64,000 nt of DNA from RPQJ01 sp963823535 (GTDB lineage: Bacteria > Pseudomonadota > Gammaproteobacteria > Steroidobacterales > Steroidobacteraceae). Below are positions 36,609-45,029 of this stretch, piece by piece (positions within the stretch are counted from its first letter, which is position 1; each line of letters opens with the position of its first letter). Below the pieces are notes generated by a model. The model ran no database searches. It saw only the letters and a program-made list of their open reading frames with translations, and had not been told where the DNA came from. Location of the stretch: contig CAWGLZ010000004.1 in assembly GCA_963823535.1 (NCBI GenBank), positions 1-64,000 on the forward strand, in the 5' to 3' direction. The position numbers were made by a program, and so were the translations under genes.

Positions 36609-37274
36609 GTGCTGAACGCCCTGGCTTCGCTGCTTTTTCTCGTCGGCCTCGCCGGCAATTCCTTGGCTGCCACCACTGAAAAGGTGCAGCAGATCACGTG
36701 GGCGAATCTTGTCCCGCAAGTTGAGATATATAACGATCCCTTCCTCGAGCTGACCCCTGAGCAGAAACTCGACTTGGTGGTGGTCGCCAGAACAAGGCAA
36801 CTACAGTCGGGAGGCATGGACATTGCACCAGAGCAAACTGAAAGGCTCACTAACGCTTTAAAGCGGCTTGAGAAGGACCATATCGATATTGATGGTTTGC
36901 TCGCTTTGCGCGGAGAGATTGCCGCCAAGCGAAAGCACGCGATGGAAGCGGTCAACGAAACCCTGAACGAACAGCAGGTACGGCTCGCCGGCTATGTCCT
37001 GCCACTCGAGATGGACGGGCTGAAGATAACGGAATTCCTGCTCGTTCCCTACGTCGGTGCCTGCATTCATGAGCCGGTACCACCAGCCAATCAGATCGTA
37101 CTGGTGAAGTTTGCGCAGGGGATTGAGGTCGACGGCCGGTTCACCCCTGTGTGGGTACAAGGCAGAATGATCACCCAGCTTGAGGACAGTAAGCTTTTCT
37201 TGGTGGACGGCGCCACCAGTATTCCAAGCAGCTACACGCTTGAAGCCGGCTCCATCGAAGCTTACAAAAAATAG
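36609..37274 (+). CDS. DUF3299 periplasmic protein (second)
   Basis: A roughly 221-aa relative of the gene upstream, with a hydrophobic export signal (LNALASLLFLVGLAGNSLAA) and the DUF3299 core VRLAGYVLPLEMDGLKITEF, VPYVGACIHEPVPPANQIV. It keeps the Cys-x-His pair (ACIHEPVPP). The start is uncertain: the frame opens at GTG 36609 without a good ribosome site and may begin a few codons earlier. The stop lies about 70 bp before the best start of the ABC ATPase. Base composition here is noticeably lower in GC than the left half of the window. Confidence 0.8.
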   Translation: MLNALASLLFLVGLAGNSLAATTEKVQQITWANLVPQVEIYNDPFLELTPEQKLDLVVVARTRQLQSGGMDIAPEQTERLTNALKRLEKDHIDIDGLLALRGEIAAKRKHAMEAVNETLNEQQVRLAGYVLPLEMDGLKITEFLLVPYVGACIHEPVPPANQIVLVKFAQGIEVDGRFTPVWVQGRMITQLEDSKLFLVDGATSIPSSYTLEAGSIEAYKK

Positions 37275-37344
37275 TTTGTCTTACGAGCGCGCCCAGACCG
37301 CAACCAAGCACGGTCTTGAGGCCGCACTCGGAGCACCTGCCGCG

Positions 37345-38061
37345 ATGGTCGAAGCATCTCCGGTGTCTGTGTTGAAATCGAACTGCGTGCTTGTCGTAAA
37401 GGATATGAGTTTTTCCTGGCCGGGGTCTTCGTTCCGGATTGGAATCACAGACTTGAGTGTCAGATCAGATGAACACTGGATGCTGGAAGGGCCGAGCGGT
37501 TCAGGGAAGAGCACCTTGCTGCAGTTGCTGGGCGGGGTTCTGCTGCCGCAGCGGGGAGACGTCCGGATGCTTGGCCAGAGTATGGGTGAGATGAGCGCCG
37601 CTCAACGCGATCTGCTCAGGGCTGACCATGTTGGCTTTGTCTTTCAGCAATTCAACCTGCTCCCCTATCTGAGTGCCCTCGACAACGTCCTGCTGCCGTG
37701 TCGTTTCTCGCCACTTCGGCGTCAGGCAGCGGAAAACGGTGGCGGGTTGGTTGATGAAGCGCGGCGACTGCTCGCTGCCCTGGGGCTCGGTGCCAAGGAC
37801 GTCCAGTATCGTCGCGCGGGGCGCCTGAGCGTCGGCCAGCAACAGCGGGTTGCCGCCGCACGGGCGCTGATCGGAAGGCCGGCATTGGTGCTCGCCGATG
37901 AACCGACCTCGGCCCTTGATGCCGACAATCGCGACGCCTTTCTGGAACTGCTTTTCTCGGAAGCGCGCAGCGCCAATACCGCAATCGTTCTCGTCAGCCA
38001 CGATGCCAACCTGCGCCCGCATTTCGAACGACGCCTGACGCTGGATGCAGGCTCATGCTGA
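37345..38061 (+). CDS. ABC transporter ATP-binding protein
   Basis: A 238-aa nucleotide-binding subunit of the MacB/LolD type. Seen: Walker A GPSGSGKST (residues 49-57), Q-loop VFQQFNLLPYLSALDN, ABC signature LSVGQQQR, Walker B LVLADEPTSALD, and H-loop LVSHD. The frame is open upstream to 37180 inside the DUF3299 gene, but the family begins near VLVVKDMSFSW, so I start at ATG 37345. It overlaps the permease start by 7 bp, so the two subunits are co-translated and powered by ATP in the cytoplasm. Confidence 0.9.
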   Translation: MVEASPVSVLKSNCVLVVKDMSFSWPGSSFRIGITDLSVRSDEHWMLEGPSGSGKSTLLQLLGGVLLPQRGDVRMLGQSMGEMSAAQRDLLRADHVGFVFQQFNLLPYLSALDNVLLPCRFSPLRRQAAENGGGLVDEARRLLAALGLGAKDVQYRRAGRLSVGQQQRVAAARALIGRPALVLADEPTSALDADNRDAFLELLFSEARSANTAIVLVSHDANLRPHFERRLTLDAGSC

Positions 38062-39338
38062 TGCGGTCCCTGCTGACACTGGCCTGGAGCAGTCTTGGTT
38101 CGCGGCGCTTCGCAGCGCTGATGACGATTGCCTGTATCGGGCTGGGCTCGGCCGTGCTGATCGTCGTCGAACAGGTCCGCACGCAAGCCCGCGAGGCCTT
38201 CACGCGCAGCGTCTCCGGGGTCGACCTTATCGTGGGGCCGCGTGGTGGCTCGGTTGAGTTGCTGATGGGCGTGGTCTTTCGTACCGGCACGCCCGGGCGC
38301 GGCATGAGCTTCGAGTCTTACCGCCAGATTGCAGCACTGCCCGGAGTGACCTGGGCGCTGCCAGTCAGTTTCGGGGATTCGCACCATGGCTACCCGGTGA
38401 TGGGCACCGAGGCGGACTATTTCAAACATTTCCGTTATGGACGTTCGCAGCCGCTGGCCTTTGCTGCGGGACATCCCTTTTCTGATCTTTTCGACGCTGT
38501 GATCGGTGCCGAGGTTGCTCAACGACTCGGCTACCAGCTGAACCAGCAGATCGCCCTTGAGCATGGTCTGGAAGCCGCGATGGATGCGGAGCACAGCCAT
38601 CAGGACAAACCGTTCCGCATTGTCGGCATCCTGCAACGCACTGGTACGGCGGTTGATCGTACGGTTCACATCAGTTTGGCTGGTATCGCAGCGATGCACG
38701 CCGACTGGCTGGGTGGGCGCCCACCTGATGCATTTGACAGGCTCAGTGCCGAAGAAGCCCGTCTGATGGCTATGGCTCCGGAGCGGATCTCGGCGATGCT
38801 GGTGGCCCTGGATCAGCGTGCTGCTGCGCTGTTTATGCAGGCGCGACTCGGCAACTGGTCAGCGGAGCCGCTCAGTGCTGTCATGCCGGGCCCGGCGTTG
38901 CTGGAGCTCTGGGAGATTGTCGGCGTGGCCGAGAATGTCCTGCGTGGTATGTCATGGTGTGTGATCACTGTAGTGCTGGTGGGAATGCTGACCGTACTCT
39001 GGAGTGGTCTGGAAGAGCGCCGTCGCGAAATGGCCGTGTTGCGCGCTGTCGGTGCGAGGCCTCGGCACACATTTCTGCTGATCATCGGTGAAGCCTTTCT
39101 GCTTACGCTTGGCGGCTTGGTGATCGGGATCTTCCTCGCGGCGTTAAGCTTGTCGGCACTCGAGAGCACGCTGGTCCAGCATTATGGATTGAGTCTGTCC
39201 GCTGCATTCACCGGGAGCACCATCGCGCCACTATTCGCAGGGATGCTCGCGGCCGGTCTGCTGGCTGGACTGCTGCCAGCGCTGCGTTGTTATCGACGCA
39301 CGCTCTCTGACGGGCTCAGCCCCGAGATGGGAAGCTGA
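38055..39338 (+). CDS. FtsX-like ABC transporter permease
   Basis: The 427-aa permease has an N-terminal helix (SSLGSRRFAALMTIACIGLG), a large periplasmic domain of about 230 residues, and three C-terminal helices forming the FtsX domain (VITVVLVGMLTVLWSGLEER, REMAVLRAVGARPRHTFLLI, and AGMLAAGLLAGLLPALRCYR). This is the MacB/LolCE type of mechanotransmission exporter or extractor, not an importer. With the ATPase and DUF3299 proteins it resembles the Zrg-type zinc cluster of Vibrio (ATPase, permease, DUF3299 proteins). The DUF2796 subunit expected there is not seen. Confidence 0.88.
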   Translation: MLMRSLLTLAWSSLGSRRFAALMTIACIGLGSAVLIVVEQVRTQAREAFTRSVSGVDLIVGPRGGSVELLMGVVFRTGTPGRGMSFESYRQIAALPGVTWALPVSFGDSHHGYPVMGTEADYFKHFRYGRSQPLAFAAGHPFSDLFDAVIGAEVAQRLGYQLNQQIALEHGLEAAMDAEHSHQDKPFRIVGILQRTGTAVDRTVHISLAGIAAMHADWLGGRPPDAFDRLSAEEARLMAMAPERISAMLVALDQRAAALFMQARLGNWSAEPLSAVMPGPALLELWEIVGVAENVLRGMSWCVITVVLVGMLTVLWSGLEERRREMAVLRAVGARPRHTFLLIIGEAFLLTLGGLVIGIFLAALSLSALESTLVQHYGLSLSAAFTGSTIAPLFAGMLAAGLLAGLLPALRCYRRTLSDGLSPEMGS

Positions 39339-39378
39339 TCCTTCTTAACGAACTCTTCAAAGGCTTGGGAGAAAGAAT

Positions 39379-40296
39379 GTGCACGCGAAATCCAGTTTTA
39401 ACCATCTGATCACAGTCTGTGTCTTCTCTACTTTGAGTGTTACCGCTCTTGCTCAAGAAGACCAGGCAGAAGAGAGTATCGATCTAAGCCCCACACCCTT
39501 GCTAGACCAGGCGCTAGATCAGGCGCCGTCAGCCGACGACATTGCCAAGGCGTTGGCAGATCCGAACTCTGTGCTTGGGACATTGAACTTCAATCTCGAC
39601 CACATTACGTATAAAGGTGACCTGCCGGGGGCATCTGATCAGAGCGCAACTCGCTTGACGTTTCAACCCATCTTTCCCTATCCGATCAGCGACACTAGCA
39701 ACTTTTACCTGCGGCCCGCAGTGCCGGTTGTGATTTCGCAAGACGTGCCGACAGCAGGCGGATTCGAAGATAAAGGTGTCGAACTTGGGGACATTTCTTT
39801 TGATGCCGCGTTGGGCAAAAGTTTTCCAGGTGGCTATGTTGTGGTCGGTGGTGTTGTGGGTACCTTGCCCACGGCAACAGACGACGCACTGGGGCTGGAC
39901 CAGTGGTTGCTGGGCCCTGAGGTCGCTTTTGCAAAGGTTTCCAAATGGGGTGTGCTCGGTTTGCTCGTCTCGCATCAGTGGGACGTTGCTGGCGAGGACA
40001 GTTTTTCAACAAGTATCACCGCTGGACAGTATTTCTACGTGTTTAACCTCAGCGATGGCTGGCAGATTAGCGCGACTCCGACCTTCTCTTACAACCACGA
40101 GGCGGCCCGTGGACAGGAGCCCTGGACGCTGCCGGTTGGTGTCGGTGTGTCCAAGACCACAATCCTTGGTGGCAAGCCCTGGAAGTTCGGCCTCCAATAC
40201 TGGCAATACGTCAAGCAGGCGGATGCTTTCGGACCGGATTGGCAGGTGCGTTTCACCGTAACCCGGGTAGTCTCCTTGCCATGGGGTGAAAAATAG
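39379..40296 (+). CDS. Outer-membrane beta-barrel protein (MetA-degradation-like)
   Basis: A 305-aa protein with a signal peptide (about residues 1-25, VTALAQ) and a series of alternating amphipathic strands ending in an aromatic-rich C-terminus (FTVTRVVSLPWGEK). The central LTFQPIFPYPISDTSNFYLR, then RPAVPVV, and GDISFDAALGK resemble the phenol-degradation MetA-type outer-membrane channels. It starts with GTG at 39379 after a GGGAGAAAG site. It lies 40 bp after the FtsX permease and may belong to the same transport cluster. An ISL3 remnant lies directly behind it. Confidence 0.78.
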   Translation: MHAKSSFNHLITVCVFSTLSVTALAQEDQAEESIDLSPTPLLDQALDQAPSADDIAKALADPNSVLGTLNFNLDHITYKGDLPGASDQSATRLTFQPIFPYPISDTSNFYLRPAVPVVISQDVPTAGGFEDKGVELGDISFDAALGKSFPGGYVVVGGVVGTLPTATDDALGLDQWLLGPEVAFAKVSKWGVLGLLVSHQWDVAGEDSFSTSITAGQYFYVFNLSDGWQISATPTFSYNHEAARGQEPWTLPVGVGVSKTTILGGKPWKFGLQYWQYVKQADAFGPDWQVRFTVTRVVSLPWGEK

Positions 40297-40298
40297 GT

Positions 40299-40380
40299 TC
40301 ATCGCCCAACTCCGGGGAAGGCGGCCCGGATCTTGAGGAAGAAGTAGGCGTCGTCGCGGAAGCCGTAGGCCATGCGCTTG
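40299..40380 (-). mobile_element. ISL3-family transposase C-terminal scrap
   Basis: The minus strand encodes KRMAYGFRDDAYFFLKIRAA then FPGVGR and a stop, the end of an ISL3-family transposase. The same 80 bases, with two or three differences, end the larger remnant at 58170-58601. The break at about 40380 joins it directly to an amidohydrolase tail. Confidence 0.8.
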
Positions 40381-40632
40381 CAAGAAGGTATGGATGCTGA
40401 CATCGTCGTCTTCAACCCGGATACGGTCACTGACAACAGCACTTACGAGCCCGGCAAGGGCGCGTTGCCCGCCACCGGCATTCCCTACGTGTTGGTGAAC
40501 GGTGTGGTGGTCGTCAAGGATTCCACCGTGCAGAAGGTCTTTCCGGGCAAACCCATTCGCTTCCCGGTATTAGAAAGAGGTCGTTTGGATCAGATCTCTA
40601 TTGAGCCCAGAGCTTTTGATCCGAATCAGTGA
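40372..40632 (+). pseudogene. C-terminal fragment of D-aminoacylase-type amidohydrolase (1)
   Basis: The frame from about 40380 reads QEGMDADIVVFNPDTVTDNS, then ALPATGIPYVLVNGVVVVKD and ends with GKPIRFPVLERGRLDQI. It is the final 80 residues of an enzyme like the deacylase at 34062 (compare KGMVADIVVFDPETFTDNST). The barrel and all metal ligands are missing. The 5' break coincides with the end of the ISL3 scrap, so a recombination event fused the two pieces. There is no promoter of its own. Confidence 0.8.
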
Positions 40633-40815
40633 GCAAGAAGGTTGTGCAGGCAGGTCATCCTGGCGATGACCTGCATTGCCCCACGTGAAGAAACCGAGAC
40701 TGCACTGCAGTTGGTGCGGGACGCACACCGCGATGACTGCACCTGGTTTGCTGCGATCCGTCCCGAAGGGGACTCTGGTCCGCCACCAGAGAATCACCTA
40801 CTGTCCGGTACCACA

Positions 40816-41220
40816 ATGGTGAGCAAAGCAGCAATCGCCCCCTTGATCGCAGTGGTGGATGATGATGAAAGCCTGCGCCGGTCTGTAGCACGACTCCTGC
40901 AGGCATCCGGATTTCGCTCCAAGACGTACGACTCGGCGGAGTCCCTTCTCGCCGACCCGCATCGCTCACGGTTCGATTGCCTGATCGTGGACGTTCAGCT
41001 CAACGGCATGTCCGGCATCGGTCTGCGGGAACAGCTGTCATCGGCTGGCGTGAAGACACCCGTGATCCTGATGACGGCGCGCGAAGGAAGGGAGGAGCAG
41101 GATCCGGAGTACGGGTCGCCTGGCGCTGCCGTGCTTCGCAAGAGCGATCCGGGCGAGAAGCTGCTTGCAATGCTTCGCGAAACGCTCAAGGGGTTTCGAA
41201 GCGAAGAATTGAATGCCTAG
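40816..41220 (+). CDS. Stand-alone response-regulator receiver
   Basis: A 134-aa CheY/FixJ-type receiver without output domain. MVSKAAIAPLIAVVDDDESL opens it, with the acidic pocket at residues 15-17; Asp59 lies in CLIVDVQLNGMSGIG; the Thr in VILMTAREG and a Lys in LRKSD complete the site. The 5' part matches the truncated copies in the 238-bp repeats, so this is the intact parent form. The C-terminus is slightly unusual (EEQDPEYGSPGAAVLRKSDP). It is flanked on both sides by amidohydrolase tail fragments. Possible partners are the kinases in this window, but none is adjacent. Confidence 0.8.
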   Translation: MVSKAAIAPLIAVVDDDESLRRSVARLLQASGFRSKTYDSAESLLADPHRSRFDCLIVDVQLNGMSGIGLREQLSSAGVKTPVILMTAREGREEQDPEYGSPGAAVLRKSDPGEKLLAMLRETLKGFRSEELNA

Positions 41221-41261
41221 CGCCGCGGAGTCCAACGGCTGTTCGAAGATTCCCTTCGAGG

Positions 41262-41447
41262 ATGCCTGGCGACGTTGTCTTCGATCTCAGGACCATCAGT
41301 GACGTGGGCACATACCAGCAGACCAGCCAGCCGTCCGTGGGCGTACAGACTGTCCTGGTCAACGGTGAGCCGGTCGTCCGTCAGGGCAATCTGCTTCTCG
41401 GTGCGGACGCCGGACGACCGATTCGCCTTCCTGTGGCGAATCGATAG
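41262..41447 (+). pseudogene. C-terminal fragment of D-aminoacylase-type amidohydrolase (2)
   Basis: A 61-aa frame reading MPGDVVFDLRTISDVGTYQQ, then VGVQTVLVNGEPVVRQGNLL and DAGRPIRLPVANR. This is again the tail of the D-aminoacylase family (DIVVFD, TYxxxxxPSxG, V-N-G, GxPIRxP pattern). It is distinct in sequence from the fragment at 40372, so two different enzymes left their ends here. It follows the receiver by 41 bp and precedes the DcaP porin. The rest of the gene is absent. Confidence 0.72.
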
Positions 41448-41511
41448 CCGCGTTGCAAGCCGCGACCGAAGGTGTGGGAGAACTGGACGCCCGGGTGTCA
41501 GGAGATGGGGG

Positions 41512-43026
41512 ATGAACATTCAACAAGCTGTTTTCGCACCCGTCTCACCGGCCGCAGCCCTCTTGCTGGTCGGGCTATGGCCGTGTGCAATTTCCACGGC
41601 GTGGGCGCAAGCGGACCCCGACGCGATGAGTCGCCAGATCGAGGTGGAACGGCAGCGCCTGAATGAGCATATGCGATTGCTCGAAGAGCAGATGGTAGAG
41701 ATCCGTAGACAAGCTGAACGGCTGGACGCAATGGAGCGCCAGTTCGCGACCGACAGCGCTGCGGAAGAATTCGGGTCCACCGTCGTTTCGGAAATACCGG
41801 CGGCGGGTTCGGAAGCCGCTGTGCCGTTCCCGGATGAGGAAGACGATATCGTACCGGAACGGATAGACACCGAGCCGAATCAGACCCGCGACGCGCACGT
41901 CGTGATGACCAGTGACGACCTGGCCGTAGCGGATTTTCCCGGCTCCTGGCCGATGTTTGGCACGAACTACCGGATGAAGATCGGCGGCTATGTGAAGCTG
42001 GACGCGCTCTATGACGTCGACGGAACCGGTGACGAGTACCAGTTCCTGATCAGCCAGCTTCCAGTCGAGGGTACGTCCGCCGCGAATCGCGCCGGCTACT
42101 TCAACATGTTCGCGCGTGAGACACGCTTCAATTTCGACATTCGAAATTCCCCGCCGGGTCAACCGGCCCAGCAATTCTTCCTGGAGATGGATTTCTTCGA
42201 CGAAAACTCCTTCTCTCCGAGGCTGCGCCACGCCTATGTGGTCTACGGCAATTTGCTGATCGGCCAGACCTGGACCACGATTGTCGATCTCAACTCGCTG
42301 CCGTTCACGATTGATTTCGGAGGGGGAGACGCGCTGTTCGGCACGCGTACACCACAGATTCGGTGGCAGGACGACCTGAACCCGAACTGGACCTGGGGCG
42401 CCGGTCTCGAAATGCTCCAGAGCTCGGGTATCTACAACCCGCTTGACCTGCCGGGAGGAGCGAGCCCGCAGTTGCCCGTTCTGGCCGCACGCCTGACCCA
42501 CCACCGCAGCGACGGCGAGCGTACGCTGGCCGCGCTCGCGCAGCAGTTGCGCTGGGACAGTGAGGGCAACGGACGCAACCCCACGGCGACTGGCTGGGCT
42601 CTCGTTTTCGCCGGGCGCCAGAACTTCAGCGACCGCAATTTCTTCACCTGGAACCTGGCCTACGGCGATGGCACGCCCGAAAACATCATGGCCTTGACCG
42701 GCAGTGACGCGAATGCGGTGCTGACGGAGGATTACCGCCTCGTTACGAGGCAGGGGTACAGCGTCGCACTGGGATTCGGACACGACTGGTCGAGCACCCT
42801 GTCCTCCAACCTGGCCTATGCCTGGACCGATCTCGAGGACCTCGGCCAGGATGAGCGCGCCGCTGATGCCATACGGAGCGGAGGCATCGGCCACGCCAAC
42901 CTGATCTGGGCTCTGGACGAAAGGCTGTCGACCGGTATCGAGTACATGTGGGGCAATAGACAGAACGTGGACGGCGCCACTGGCGATGCATCCCGCGTGC
43001 AGGTCATGTTCAAATACACGTATTGA
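41512..43026 (+). CDS. DcaP-like outer-membrane porin
   Basis: A 504-aa protein with a signal peptide (residues 1-32, cleavage at AWAQA). A Glu/Arg-rich coiled coil follows (about 38-76, RQIEVERQRLNEHMRLLEEQ), then an acidic linker, then a beta-barrel with repeated short strands and Phe/Tyr C-terminal end (RVQVMFKYTY). The coiled coil plus barrel is the DcaP arrangement of trimeric channels for dicarboxylates and other anionic compounds. GGAGA precedes the ATG at 41512. Its position before amidohydrolase genes suggests it admits their substrates. Confidence 0.88.
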   Translation: MNIQQAVFAPVSPAAALLLVGLWPCAISTAWAQADPDAMSRQIEVERQRLNEHMRLLEEQMVEIRRQAERLDAMERQFATDSAAEEFGSTVVSEIPAAGSEAAVPFPDEEDDIVPERIDTEPNQTRDAHVVMTSDDLAVADFPGSWPMFGTNYRMKIGGYVKLDALYDVDGTGDEYQFLISQLPVEGTSAANRAGYFNMFARETRFNFDIRNSPPGQPAQQFFLEMDFFDENSFSPRLRHAYVVYGNLLIGQTWTTIVDLNSLPFTIDFGGGDALFGTRTPQIRWQDDLNPNWTWGAGLEMLQSSGIYNPLDLPGGASPQLPVLAARLTHHRSDGERTLAALAQQLRWDSEGNGRNPTATGWALVFAGRQNFSDRNFFTWNLAYGDGTPENIMALTGSDANAVLTEDYRLVTRQGYSVALGFGHDWSSTLSSNLAYAWTDLEDLGQDERAADAIRSGGIGHANLIWALDERLSTGIEYMWGNRQNVDGATGDASRVQVMFKYTY

Positions 43027-43106
43027 GCTCCCTTGGGGGCAGAAGCCGATTGCAACTCAGCGTTCGTGTTGGCGTCTTTATTTTTTGTAATCGAACTGGA
43101 AATGAC

Positions 43107-43241
43107 ATGACACCAGGAGACACACCGGCGTCGGCCTCTCTGGCGGTAACAAAGGGCCTCGGCGGACTGATTCTCGTAGCCCTCGCGCTGGTCTGCGTTC
43201 CCTCGACAATGACCGCACAGAATTGGGAAGGCCGACAATGA
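43107..43241 (+). CDS. Small protein with export-like helix, coupled to amidohydrolase
   Basis: A 44-aa frame (MTPGDTPASASLAVTKGLGG, then LILVALALVCVPSTMTAQNW) with one hydrophobic helix and a possible AQ cleavage site. Its TGA overlaps the amidohydrolase ATG (sequence ATGATG at 43238-43243), which suggests translational coupling. It could be a real small secreted protein or a decayed signal peptide of a lost gene. No ribosome site is obvious. Confidence 0.35.
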   Translation: MTPGDTPASASLAVTKGLGGLILVALALVCVPSTMTAQNWEGRQ

Positions 43242-44977
43242 TGACCACACTTCGTGCGATTGCGTTCGGACTGGCCGTTCTGATGGCCGCCCCGGTGTCT
43301 GCACAGCAGGCTGCGGATACGGTCTATTTTGGCGGCGACATACTGACGATGGAAGGCAAGGAGCCACGCTATGTCGAGGCGCTCGCGGTAAAGGACGGCA
43401 GGATCACGTTCGCCGGATCGATTTCCGACGCAGGTCGCTGGAAGGGGCCGAACACACAGGAGGTCAACCTCGCCGGTCAAACACTCTTGCCCGGCTTCGT
43501 CGATGGCCACAGCCACATCTTCCTGCATGTTGAGGGCCAGGATTGGGCCGATCTCTCATCTGCTCCTGTAGGCACGACCCGCAACTTCGACGACATCATT
43601 CGGGCGTTGAAGGACAAACAGAAGGAACTCGGCGCAGATGAAACAGAGTGGTTGATAGGCTCAGGCTACGATGAGTCCCTGCTCGATGAGAAGCGTCATC
43701 CAACAGCCGCCGATCTCGACAAGGCATTTCCCGACACGCCGGTGCTGTTATTTCATGTATCCGGCCACATCTTCATCGTGAACTCTGCCGGCCTGAAGGC
43801 CAAAGGCGTCAATGCGGATACGCCCGATCCTTCGGGTGGCGTGATTGTGCGTCTGCCCAACAGCCGCGAGCCCAGCGGCGAGCTGCAGGAAAACGCCCGC
43901 TTTCCGTTTCTTGACGTTATTGTAAAGGATCGGCCCATCGACGAATCTGCGAAGAAGTTGGCGAAATCTTTTGCGTATTACGCCCAAAACGGGGTGACGA
44001 CGGTTCAAGAGGGCGGATTGCAGGAAACGCACCTGCCAGTCCTTCGCGCGGTGGCAGAGCGTGGCGAGATGACTCTGGATTTTGTGGGTCTGGTTTTCCA
44101 ACCTGTGGCCGAGAAGTTGATTGCTGAAGGCAACACCAAGTGGGGTGTTTACGAAAAAGGCGTCAAACTGGCAGGCATCAAGATTACCATCGACGGCTCA
44201 CCGCAAGGCAAGACTGCTTACCTCAGCAAGCCTTATCTGACGCCGGTGCCTCACTGCGATGGGGATTGCCGCGGTGTTTCAGCACTGACCGCGGAGGAGG
44301 TCAAGGAGCTTATGCTGCTCAGCTACCAGAACAATGTGCAGGTGTACGCTCACTGTAATGGTGACGCCGCGGTCGATCTGATGCTGGCGGGTCATGAATA
44401 TGCCCTCGATCAGATGAAGGAAGACCCAAAAGCAAAGGATCGCCGCACAGTCATCGTTCATTCCCAAGTCATGCGTCCCGATCAGCTCGATGCGTACGCA
44501 AAGTACCGGATCTTTCCCTCCTTTTTCACCAACCACACGTACTTTTGGGGAGACGCGCATCGCGCCAACCTGGGAGAGGAACGCGGATCCTTCATTAGTC
44601 CCATGCGCTCGGCAATTGACAAGGGTATCCGCGCGGCCAACCACACCGATTATAATGTGACGCCGGTCAACCAGATGTTCGTCGTCTGGTCCGCAGTGAA
44701 TCGCATAACACGCACTGGTCGCGTGCTCGGGCCGCAAGAACGCATCACGCCCTATGAGGCACTGCAGGCGATCACCATCAATGGTGCGTACATGTACTTC
44801 GAAGAAGACAGCAAGGGTTCACTCGAACCGGGAAAGGTTGCCGATCTCGTAATTCTTGACCAAAACCCGCTCAAGGTGGAACCATTGGCCATCAAGGACA
44901 TCAAGGTGATGGAGACTGTTAAGGCAGGGAAGCCTGTATTCACGCTTAAGAGCCCTACGACGTTCCCCCGCTCTTGA
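43238..44977 (+). CDS. Amidohydrolase, YtcJ-like, secreted
   Basis: The 579-aa enzyme has a signal peptide (residues 1-22, APVSAQQ). The amidohydrolase_3 pattern follows: VYFGGDILTMEGKEPRYVEA, AVKDGRITFAG, LLPGFVDGHSHIFLH (His91 and His93), QNGVTTVQEGGLQETH, VYAHCNGDAAVDLML, ANHTDYNVTPVN, and SLEPGKVADLVILDQNPLKV. Metal-dependent hydrolysis of an amide, cyclic amide or carbamate in the periplasm is expected. GGAAGG precedes the start by seven bases. Its last codons (TFPRS) may be IS-derived, because the DNA there resembles the sequence after the ThrE gene. Confidence 0.9.
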   Translation: MMTTLRAIAFGLAVLMAAPVSAQQAADTVYFGGDILTMEGKEPRYVEALAVKDGRITFAGSISDAGRWKGPNTQEVNLAGQTLLPGFVDGHSHIFLHVEGQDWADLSSAPVGTTRNFDDIIRALKDKQKELGADETEWLIGSGYDESLLDEKRHPTAADLDKAFPDTPVLLFHVSGHIFIVNSAGLKAKGVNADTPDPSGGVIVRLPNSREPSGELQENARFPFLDVIVKDRPIDESAKKLAKSFAYYAQNGVTTVQEGGLQETHLPVLRAVAERGEMTLDFVGLVFQPVAEKLIAEGNTKWGVYEKGVKLAGIKITIDGSPQGKTAYLSKPYLTPVPHCDGDCRGVSALTAEEVKELMLLSYQNNVQVYAHCNGDAAVDLMLAGHEYALDQMKEDPKAKDRRTVIVHSQVMRPDQLDAYAKYRIFPSFFTNHTYFWGDAHRANLGEERGSFISPMRSAIDKGIRAANHTDYNVTPVNQMFVVWSAVNRITRTGRVLGPQERITPYEALQAITINGAYMYFEEDSKGSLEPGKVADLVILDQNPLKVEPLAIKDIKVMETVKAGKPVFTLKSPTTFPRS

Positions 44978-45029
44978 TTAGCGAAACGGTTTAGAGTCCA
45001 ACCCGCCTCGACGTACCCCCTCTTTTGAG

